DNA of 39,397 nucleotides from an uncultured bacterium (lineage in GTDB: Bacteria; Verrucomicrobiota; Kiritimatiellia; RFP12; UBA1067): NCBI GenBank assembly GCA_902761275.1, contig CACWJS010000005.1:1-39397 (forward strand), written 5' to 3'. Positions 32,184 to 38,146 of this stretch are shown here, piece by piece (the first letter of the stretch is position 1; each line of letters opens with the position of its first letter). A model generated the notes under the pieces. It saw nothing but the letters and a program-made list of their open reading frames with translations, was not told the DNA's origin and made no database searches. The position numbers and the translations under genes were made by a program.

Positions 32184-32227
32184 AGAAGAATTAAACACGT
32201 TCTACACGGCTAAATAAACAAGATAAA

Positions 32228-33364
32228 ATGAAAAAGCAGATAAGAAAAGTTCTCGTAATCAACTCGGGCTCGAGCTCGCTTAAGTATCAGCTCTTCGACA
32301 TGAAGACGGAAACCCGTCTCGCGAAGGGTCTCGTCGAACGCATCGGCTGCGGCGGTCCCAAGGACCACGCGGCCGCGCTCGCGCAGGTCGTCGCGGATCT
32401 GGGCGATGCCGCGAAGGGCATCGACGCAATCGGCCACCGCATTCTCCACGGCGGCGAGGTCTTCAAAGACTCCGCGCTCATGAACAAGGCGAACATGGCG
32501 AAGGCCAAGAAGCTCGTCAAGTTCGGGCCTCTCCACATGCCGGCGAACCTCGGCGGCGTCGAGGCGTGCGAGAAGATCTTCAAGGGCGTTCCGAACGTCG
32601 GCGTCTTCGACACGGCCTTCCACATCGCGACGATGCCCGACTGCGCGGGAATGTACGCGATCGCCCCGAAGTACTACAAGAAGATGGGGATCCGCAAGTA
32701 CGGTTTCCACGGCACCTCGCACAAGTTCATCACGCAGGCTGCGGCGAAGTTTCTTAAGAAACCCCTCGCCAAGGTCAACCTCGTCACTTGCCATCTCGGC
32801 AACGGTTCGTCTCTCGCCGCGATCAAGAACGGCGGAGTGGTCGACACTTCCATGGGCCTCACTCCTCTCGCCGGCATGGTGATGGGGACGCGCTGCGGCG
32901 ACATCGACGCTGCGGCCGTTCTCTCCATCATGGAGGCCGAGAAGCTCACACCCGCCCAGACCGACACGCTGCTCAACAAGAAGTCGGGCCTTCTCGCGCT
33001 CACCGGCTCGAGCGACTGCCGCGACATCTGCACGATGGCCGACAAGGGCAACAAGCAGGCCGAACTCGCGCTTGAGATGCTTGCCTATCGCGTTGCGCTC
33101 TACATCGGCGCGTACAACACCGTTATCGGCGGTGCTGACGCCATCATCATGACGGGCGGCATCGGCGAGAACTCGAAGGAGGTCCGCGAGAGGATCATCC
33201 GCCGCCTCGGTGCGCTCGGCATCAAGCTCGACCCGAAGGCCAACAAGGTTCGTGGCGAAGTCAAGATCATCAGCGCGAAGGGCTCGAAGATCCCCGTTGT
33301 CGTCATCCCCACCAACGAGGAGCTCATGATTGCTCGTGACACCGTGAAAGTGCTGGGAAAGTGA
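32228..33364 (+). CDS. ackA: Acetate kinase
   Basis: Catalyses acetyl phosphate + ADP to acetate + ATP in the cytoplasm, the ATP-yielding step of fermentative acetate production. The 378 residues carry the family signatures: INSGSSSLKY at 11-20, GHRILHGGE around Arg71, PLHMPANL (His103), FDTAFH (Asp128), GFHGTSH (His161), CHLGNGSS, VMGTRCGDID (Arg222), MTGGIGENS and PTNEELMIARDT (Glu364/365). Each catalytic position is 19-20 residues lower than in the Methanosarcina enzyme (Arg91, His123, Asp148, His180, Arg241, Glu384), so about 20 residues are missing before Arg71, between VERIGCGG and GHR. No Shine-Dalgarno sequence precedes the ATG. It lies 44 bp after the giant gene and 56 bp before pta, its usual partner. 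Confidence 0.97.
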   Translation: MKKQIRKVLVINSGSSSLKYQLFDMKTETRLAKGLVERIGCGGPKDHAAALAQVVADLGDAAKGIDAIGHRILHGGEVFKDSALMNKANMAKAKKLVKFGPLHMPANLGGVEACEKIFKGVPNVGVFDTAFHIATMPDCAGMYAIAPKYYKKMGIRKYGFHGTSHKFITQAAAKFLKKPLAKVNLVTCHLGNGSSLAAIKNGGVVDTSMGLTPLAGMVMGTRCGDIDAAAVLSIMEAEKLTPAQTDTLLNKKSGLLALTGSSDCRDICTMADKGNKQAELALEMLAYRVALYIGAYNTVIGGADAIIMTGGIGENSKEVRERIIRRLGALGIKLDPKANKVRGEVKIISAKGSKIPVVVIPTNEELMIARDTVKVLGK

Positions 33365-33368
33365 AATC

Positions 33369-33418
33369 GACCCTAAAGGACTCTAAAAGACTCTAAAAGA
33401 CCCTAATTGACCCTACTG
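33369..33418 (+). repeat. 10-bp tandem array, five units, in the ackA-pta spacer
   Basis: Five back-to-back 10-bp units: GACCCTAAAG, GACTCTAAAA, GACTCTAAAA, GACCCTAATT, GACCCTACTG. The array fills nearly the whole 56-bp spacer and stops two bases before the pta ATG, leaving no place for a normal ribosome binding site. Confidence 0.9.
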
Positions 33419-33420
33419 CT

Positions 33421-34458
33421 ATGAACGCAATCAAGAACATAATTGAAAAGGCCTCGAAGCTGAACGGAACGGTCGTTCTGCCCGAGGGAATGGACCCCAG
33501 AGTCATAACCGCCGCGTGCGCTTGCGTCGACCGCAAGATCGCGACGCCCGTCGTCCTCGGCACTCCTGCGGAAATCGCCGACGCCGAGGCGAAGGCGGGG
33601 CTCAAGCTCGCCGACCGCGGCATCAAGACTATTGACTATACTTTAGGTGACGCGGAACTCGAAGCCGCGTACCTCGAGGCGTGGAACGCCAAGGAGTCGA
33701 AGAAGCCCGCCGAAAAGCAGAAGATCATCGATCTTGCCGCGGCGCAGAAGACTCTCCGCACGAAGCGCATCTACTTCGGCGGCATGATGGTGAAGCTCGG
33801 TCGCGTCAACGGCCTTGTTGCGGGTTCGATCGCCTCGACTGGCGATATGCTCCGCGCGGCTTTTCACACGCTTGGCACCCAGAAGGGCGTCAAGACGGCG
33901 TCGAGTTGCTTTATTCTCGACCTCAAGACCCCGACGGCGTCTGGCGACGAAGTACTCGCATTCGGCGACTGCGCGGTTATTCCCGATCCGACGGCCGAGC
34001 AGCTCGTCGACATCGGCTTAGCTACGGCGCAGACGTATCGCGACTTGACGGGCAAGGAGCCGCGCGTCGCATATCTCTCGTTCTCCACGAAGGGCTCCGC
34101 GGCGGGCCCGCTTGTCGAGAAGGTCCAGAAGGCTGTCGAGCTCGCGAAGCCCCGCTTCGAGGAAGCCGGCATCAAGATGGACGGCGAACTGCAGTTCGAC
34201 GCGGCGATCGTTCCCGCGACCGGAAAGCAGAAGAACCCGAACGGCGCCGTGCAGGGCGACGCAAACGTCTTCATCTTCCCTGACCTCAACGCCGGCAACA
34301 TCGGCTACAAGATTGCGCAGAGGATCGGTGGCGCGGACGCCATCGGGCCGAACCTCCAGGGTCTTGCCAAGGCGATGAACGACCTCTCGCGCGGTTGCTC
34401 CGCCGAGGACATCGTTGGAACCATCTGTGTAACGCTGCTTCAGTCGACGACTAAGTGA
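33421..34458 (+). CDS. pta: Phosphate acetyltransferase
   Basis: Converts acetyl-CoA and phosphate to acetyl phosphate and CoA, supplying AckA. The 345 residues match the short (single-domain) Pta class in length and layout: VVLPEGMDPRVITAA near residue 19, VAGSIASTGDMLRAAFHTLG, SSCFILDLKT, FGDCAVIPDPTAEQLVDI, AYLSFSTKGSAAGPLV, ELQFDAAIVPATGKQKNP, and near the end VFIFPDLNAGNIGYKIAQR plus GPNLQGLAKAMNDLSRGC. It lacks the N-terminal DRTGG/P-loop-like extension of long Pta proteins. It starts at the ATG directly after the 10-bp array; no Shine-Dalgarno sequence is visible. With ackA upstream it forms the classical acetate-forming pair, probably co-transcribed. Confidence 0.96.
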   Translation: MNAIKNIIEKASKLNGTVVLPEGMDPRVITAACACVDRKIATPVVLGTPAEIADAEAKAGLKLADRGIKTIDYTLGDAELEAAYLEAWNAKESKKPAEKQKIIDLAAAQKTLRTKRIYFGGMMVKLGRVNGLVAGSIASTGDMLRAAFHTLGTQKGVKTASSCFILDLKTPTASGDEVLAFGDCAVIPDPTAEQLVDIGLATAQTYRDLTGKEPRVAYLSFSTKGSAAGPLVEKVQKAVELAKPRFEEAGIKMDGELQFDAAIVPATGKQKNPNGAVQGDANVFIFPDLNAGNIGYKIAQRIGGADAIGPNLQGLAKAMNDLSRGCSAEDIVGTICVTLLQSTTK

Positions 34459-34490
34459 ATATGTTTATTAGCCACAAAGGGGACATGAAA

Positions 34491-34562
34491 GTTGGAGTCC
34501 AGAGTTGGAGTTCGAGAAAGGAGAAATTCCACTCTCCAACTCCAACTCCATTCTCCAACTCC
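34491..34562. repeat. 72-bp imperfect palindromic element in the pta-kdsD spacer
   Basis: The left arm (34491-34517) is rich in GTTGGAG/GAGTTGGAG and the right arm (34533-34562) in CTCCAACTCCAACTC. The reverse complement of the right arm matches the left arm closely, with a short AT-containing loop (AAAGGAGAAATTCCAC) between. The RNA would fold as one long hairpin. There is no T-run after it, so it is not a typical intrinsic terminator. A related copy lies inside kdsD at 35380-35447. Confidence 0.85.
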
Positions 34563-34572
34563 TAACGACTAA

Positions 34573-35652
34573 ATGACTATGACCGACAACAAGATGATCG
34601 AGCGCGCGAAGCAAGTCTTCGCAGTTGAGATCGAGGGTCTCGAGAAGACCCGCGACTCTCTCGGCGCGTCTTTTGTCAAGGCGGTCCGGCTGATTCTCGA
34701 AACGGTCGCGGACGGCGGCATTGTCGTCGTCTCAGGCGTTGGCAAGAATCTTCACATCGCCGAGAAGATGAGCGCCATCTTCTCGTCGACTGGCACGCGC
34801 TCGATAGTCCTCAATCCCGTGCAGGCGATGCACGGCGACCTCGGCATGGTCTCCGCGAAGGACGTTCTTGTTGCGCTTAGCTTCTCGGGCGAGTCGGCCG
34901 AGGTGAACAACTTGATACCAGCGATCCGTCGCCACGGGCTCAAGGTGATATCGATGACTGGCCGCGCCGACTCGACGCTTGCGCAGATGAGCGACATCCA
35001 CATCGAGATTCCGTGCGGCAAGGAGGCGTGTCCGTTCGGCATGGCTCCGACGAACTCTACGACGGCGACGATGGCGATGGGCGACGCGCTTGCCATGGTG
35101 CTTATCGACGCGCAGAAGTTCCCAGTAGAGGACTACGCGATGAACCACCCGGCGGGCGCGATTGGGCGTGCGCTCGTCATGAAGGTGACGGACGTAATGC
35201 GCGTGGGTGAGCACCTCGCGAAGATTGGCCCCGAGGCGACCGTGCTCGACGCGCTGATGGCGATGACGAAGGCGAAGTGCGGTGCGGCAGTTGTCGCAGG
35301 CGCGGACGGCAAGCTTCTCGGCATCTTCACCGACGGCGACTTCCGTCGGATTGTGAGTGAGCGGGGAACGGAAGAGAAGGTTCGAGTTCAGAGTTCGAGA
35401 GAGGCAGCTGAGATTCCATCCTCCAACTCCAACTCGAAACTCCAACTAAATAAATCCCCCATCCCTCTCTCGTCCCCAGTATCCCTCTACATGACCAAGT
35501 CTCCGCTCTTCGTCTACGACGACGCGTATGCGGCGGAGCTTCTCAAGATCTTCGAGAAAAAGCGCATCGACGACCTGCCGGTGTGCGACAGATCCGGCCG
35601 GGTGGTCGGACTGGTGGACATCCAGGACCTGCCAAAAATGAAAGTGCTATGA
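34573..35652 (+). CDS. kdsD: Arabinose-5-phosphate isomerase (KpsF/GutQ family) with in-frame insertion
   Basis: Isomerises D-ribulose 5-phosphate to D-arabinose 5-phosphate, the first step to KDO of lipopolysaccharide; this implies a Gram-negative envelope. The SIS domain (about 35-190) has SGVGKNLHIAEKM, MHGDLGM (His87), SFSGESAEVN, KEACPFGMAPTNSTTA and NHPAGAIGRAL (His192), matching catalytic-site motifs of the E. coli enzyme. Two CBS domains follow: about 205-260, ending TDGDFRR, and about 307-356, starting MTKSPLF. Between them are 47 residues where E. coli KdsD has about 15. The extra part is Ser/Asn/Pro-rich and is encoded by a palindromic element. At 359 residues it is about 30 longer than usual. 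Start is ATG 34573; ATG 34579 is possible. No Shine-Dalgarno sequence is visible. Confidence 0.94.
   Translation: MTMTDNKMIERAKQVFAVEIEGLEKTRDSLGASFVKAVRLILETVADGGIVVVSGVGKNLHIAEKMSAIFSSTGTRSIVLNPVQAMHGDLGMVSAKDVLVALSFSGESAEVNNLIPAIRRHGLKVISMTGRADSTLAQMSDIHIEIPCGKEACPFGMAPTNSTTATMAMGDALAMVLIDAQKFPVEDYAMNHPAGAIGRALVMKVTDVMRVGEHLAKIGPEATVLDALMAMTKAKCGAAVVAGADGKLLGIFTDGDFRRIVSERGTEEKVRVQSSREAAEIPSSNSNSKLQLNKSPIPLSSPVSLYMTKSPLFVYDDAYAAELLKIFEKKRIDDLPVCDRSGRVVGLVDIQDLPKMKVL
35380..35447. repeat. Palindromic element inserted in frame within kdsD
   Basis: The left arm GTTCGAGTTCAGAGTTCGAG matches 17 of 20 bases of the left arm of the pta-kdsD spacer element, and the right arm shares CTCCAACTCCAACTC with it exactly. 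It is translated within kdsD as a Ser/Asn-rich segment (about residues 270-292) between the two CBS domains. The extra C/T-rich stretch 35448-35476 may be part of the same insertion, giving about 96 bp in all. Confidence 0.8.
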
Positions 35653-35721
35653 AAAGTTGAAAGGTTGAAAAGTTGAAAAGTTGAAAGGTTGGAAAGTTGA
35701 AAGGTTGAAAAGTTGAAAGAC
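35650..35721 (+). repeat. 8-bp tandem array (nine units) starting at the kdsD stop codon
   Basis: Nine units of TGAAAAGT or TGAAAGGT with few changes (one TGGAAAGT; the last is TGAAAGAC). The first TGA of the array is the kdsD stop codon, so the array begins exactly where coding ends. The opposite strand reads as a Phe/Ser/Thr/Gln/Leu-rich repeat peptide in all frames, which produces spurious antisense ORFs. Confidence 0.95.
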
Positions 35722-35727
35722 GTAGGC

Positions 35728-35758
35728 AATCAAACAATTCAAACAATCAAACAATTTT
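35728..35758 (+). repeat. AT-rich CAAACAAT direct repeats
   Basis: Three or four short direct copies of AATCAAAC/AATTCAAAC follow the 8-bp array and run up to the leader of the next gene. The tract is AT-rich in an otherwise GC-rich region and could hold promoter elements for the pilus operon, but I cannot place clear -35 and -10 boxes. Confidence 0.7.
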
Positions 35759-35781
35759 AAATCAAGGAAAGGGACAACACA

Positions 35782-36498
35782 ATGAATATGAAGCTCATGA
35801 TGATGACGGCGATGGCCCTTGCGGCCACAGTAGCGCTTGCCGCACCAAAGACCTCGAGGAAGCCGGTGGCTGCCGACGATGATGCGCCCACTACTGGCAA
35901 GGAGGCAAAGATCCTGATTGACCAGTTTCCGAAACTCGGCCGCCAGGCCACTTTTTCGGCGCCATCGCTCCAGGGCGCTTCCATCGTGGGCAAGTGCTAC
36001 AACAAGCCAAGGAACTGGATCGTCCTTGAGGCGAAGTACACAACCTTCGCGAAGTGGCAGGATCAGCTCACCTTCACGTGGCACGTCCTTCTCGAGACGA
36101 AGTCGGCGACCGAAAACAAGGGCAACAAGGAAGGCCTCTCCCCCTACTCCTACTTCTCGACCTCAACGACCTACCAGAATATCCCGCAGGGTTCACACGC
36201 GGCGTCTGTATGCCTGCATCCCTCGTACCTCGAGCGCTTCGGTGAGCCCAAGGCCGTTGGCCTCGTCATCACAAACGCAAAGGGCGAGACGCTCAATGGT
36301 GACTGCGAAAGCGAAATCAAGGGAATACCCACGCATCCTAAGTCAATCGAATTGGCGTTCTGGAACGACCAGAAGATCATGAATTCGCAGACATCGGACG
36401 GCAAGCCGATGATTGAGCGCCGCCAGGGGCTGATGGACCGCTCCAAGACGATCTGGGCTCTCGTGAACCCGAACGACTACGAGCAGGTCGCGCAGTAA
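35782..36498 (+). CDS. Exported protein of unknown function, first gene of the pilus-type operon
   Basis: 238 residues, not recognised as a known family. The N terminus is a clear signal peptide: MNMK, then a hydrophobic stretch LMMMTAMALAATVALAA, with a likely cut after ALA at residue 20. The mature part starts with a Lys/Asp/Pro-rich linker, followed by a domain with alternating beta-type segments (WIVLEAKYTTF, LTFTWHVLLETKS, GLVITNAKGETL). Three Cys occur in the mature part. A purine-rich site, AAGGAAAGGG at 35764-35773, precedes the ATG by 8 bp. It ends 10 bp before pilM. In Akkermansia the gene next to the PilM homologue Amuc_1101 is Amuc_1102, an exported beta-sandwich protein linked to pili; a similar role here is inferred from position only. 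Confidence 0.85.
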   Translation: MNMKLMMMTAMALAATVALAAPKTSRKPVAADDDAPTTGKEAKILIDQFPKLGRQATFSAPSLQGASIVGKCYNKPRNWIVLEAKYTTFAKWQDQLTFTWHVLLETKSATENKGNKEGLSPYSYFSTSTTYQNIPQGSHAASVCLHPSYLERFGEPKAVGLVITNAKGETLNGDCESEIKGIPTHPKSIELAFWNDQKIMNSQTSDGKPMIERRQGLMDRSKTIWALVNPNDYEQVAQ

Positions 36499-36501
36499 AG
36501 G
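36497..36501 (+). promoter_or_regulatory. Ribosome binding site of pilM
   Basis: AAGGA overlaps the stop of the preceding gene and lies 7 bp before the pilM ATG at 36509, which supports that start and translational linkage of the two genes. Confidence 0.7.
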
Positions 36502-36508
36502 AACCGAC

Positions 36509-38146
36509 ATGGCCAAAAGATACCTAACATTAGACATCGGCGCTTCCTCGGTGAAGCTTGCCGAGTATGAAGGCGGCAAGGGAGGAGTGACGCTCGTCAA
36601 CTACGGCATTGCCGCCCTCGCCGCCCCGCTTGACGCGGGCAACGCCGGCGCGCTTCTCTCGCCTGCGCTCCTCGAGATAGTCCGCGAGAAGGGCATCAAG
36701 CCAGGTCCCGTCGCGGTCTCGATCTCTGGCCAGATGGTATTCCCGCGCTTCGCCTCCATAGCGGCCGCCGGCGGCGCGGACAAGTTCGATCAGATGGTCC
36801 GCTTCGAGATCGAGCAGAACATTCCGTTCCCGATCGACGAGATGATCTGCGACCGCCAGATTCTCGGCGACAACGAAAACGGCGAGAAGAACGTCATGAT
36901 CGTCGCCGCGAAGATCGACCAGGTCGAGGACATCGCGGCCGCAGTGCGCGGCGCGGGCTTTACCCCCGAACTCGTCGACGTCGCGCCGATTGCGATCACG
37001 AACGTGCTGCGCTACATCGGCGCTGCGGACGAAGGCTGCGTCGTCGTCCTTGACATCGGCTCAAAGACGACCTCGCTCGTGATCGCCGACGGAGATAAGC
37101 TCTACAACCGCTCTATCCCCGTCGCGGGCAACACGATCACCAAGGAGATCGCCTCCGCGCTCGGGTGCACGCCCGACGAGGCAGAGGGGTACAAGCGCGA
37201 AGCGGCGTATGTCGCGCTCGGCGGCGTTGTCGAAGACGAAGACGAGACGCGCGACCGCGTCTCCAAGGTCTGCCGCGCGGTAATGACGCGTCTCCACGCT
37301 GAAGTGTCGCGCTCCATCAACTTCTACCGCTCGCAGCAGGGCGGAAGCGTTCCGGTGAAGCTCTACGTCACGGGCGGTACGGCGCTTCTCCCGCAGCTCG
37401 ACCGCTTCTTCTCCGAGAGCCTGCAGCTCGAGGTCGAGTACGTAAATCCCTTCTCCGTCGTCGGCGTCGGCCCGAAGGTTGATGCCGAGGCAATCGAGGC
37501 CGACGGCATGCTTCTCCCGGCGACGGCCGGACTCGCAATTCACATGGCCGGCCTTGCGACGTTTGCGATCAACCTCCTGCCGCCGTCGCTCATCAAGGAG
37601 CGCGTCGACGTCGCGAGGATTCCGTTTGTAGCAATTGGCGCCGTATCGCTTGTCGCGGCTCTCGCGCTCGTGATGCTTGTCGCCCGCCGCGGTGCTGCCG
37701 AAGCCGAGGCCGAGAGCTCGGCGATCGCGTCAGAAGTGTCTCGCCTCAGGTCTGCCGAGTCGAAGGTCAAGGACGCGATTGCCGCCGAGGAGCGCGAAGT
37801 AGCGAAGGCCAATGTGTTCAGGAACCTGTTCGACAAGCGCGCGCTTTCGGTTACGAAGATCATGGCCATCCGGTCCGCGCTCGGAAACGAGATGTGGATA
37901 GAGAAGTGGGAAGGCGACCGCATAACGGTGCGCGGCTGGTCTGACGACCTAAAGACGCTCGTCTCCCGTACGAAGACGGGCGGCTCTACCGCCGCGCAGA
38001 TCATAGAGGCGCGGCTTAGGGGCTCGCCGGTGGTTGACCCGGCGTCTGTCAAGATCGAGTCGATGACCGATGTCGGCAAGGACGCTGCGCTCAAGCAGAT
38101 TGTCGTCGTCGTAAAGTTCAAGTTCGGGAAGGGAGAAGAGCGATGA
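36509..38146 (+). CDS. pilM: PilM-PilN fusion, type IV pilus inner-membrane assembly protein
   Basis: 545 residues, much longer than a lone PilM (about 350). Residues 1-340 are an actin-like PilM: phosphate-1 motif LDIGASSVKL (8-17), IPFPIDEM typical of PilM, phosphate-2 motif LDIGSKTTSLV (Asp182), and adenosine motif VTGGTALLPQL (from 287). At 352 begins FAINLLPPSL, the NLLP motif found at the start of PilN, followed by one membrane helix (about 371-392), a coiled-coil-like Ala/Glu-rich segment (395-435) and a ferredoxin-like alpha/beta end. In Myxococcus and Thermus, PilM binds the cytoplasmic NLLP motif of PilN; here they appear joined. The arrangement resembles Amuc_1101 of Akkermansia. 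Its stop overlaps the next start (ATGA). Confidence 0.9.
   Translation: MAKRYLTLDIGASSVKLAEYEGGKGGVTLVNYGIAALAAPLDAGNAGALLSPALLEIVREKGIKPGPVAVSISGQMVFPRFASIAAAGGADKFDQMVRFEIEQNIPFPIDEMICDRQILGDNENGEKNVMIVAAKIDQVEDIAAAVRGAGFTPELVDVAPIAITNVLRYIGAADEGCVVVLDIGSKTTSLVIADGDKLYNRSIPVAGNTITKEIASALGCTPDEAEGYKREAAYVALGGVVEDEDETRDRVSKVCRAVMTRLHAEVSRSINFYRSQQGGSVPVKLYVTGGTALLPQLDRFFSESLQLEVEYVNPFSVVGVGPKVDAEAIEADGMLLPATAGLAIHMAGLATFAINLLPPSLIKERVDVARIPFVAIGAVSLVAALALVMLVARRGAAEAEAESSAIASEVSRLRSAESKVKDAIAAEEREVAKANVFRNLFDKRALSVTKIMAIRSALGNEMWIEKWEGDRITVRGWSDDLKTLVSRTKTGGSTAAQIIEARLRGSPVVDPASVKIESMTDVGKDAALKQIVVVVKFKFGKGEER
38127..38138 (+). promoter_or_regulatory. Ribosome binding site of the Amuc_1100-like gene
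   Basis: A GGGAAGGGAGAAGAG purine run at the end of pilM lies just before the ATG at 38143, inside the upstream coding region. Together with the ATGA overlap it suggests coupled translation. Confidence 0.6.

Noticed and set aside
3..32183. RTX-type calcium-binding toxin or giant NRPS/polyketide synthase
   Set aside because: No GGxGxD nonapeptide runs, no acyl carrier Ser motif and no adenylation or ketosynthase signatures; the motifs are D-x-D-G loops and Ig-like strands.
33369..33418. CRISPR-like array in the ackA-pta spacer
   Set aside because: Units are only 10 bp, contiguous, with no spacers and no cas genes nearby.
34491..34562. Intrinsic terminator after pta
   Set aside because: The hairpin is long and imperfect and has no T-run; its relative inside the kdsD coding frame argues for a repeat element instead.
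35341..35490. kdsD as a broken gene
   Set aside because: The insertion keeps the frame, both CBS domains and all SIS catalytic motifs are intact, and the second CBS domain is complete.
35514..36084. Antisense ORFs with Phe-Ser-Thr-Phe-Gln repeats
   Set aside because: They are the translation of the 8-bp TGAAAAGT array on the opposite strand and have no independent support.
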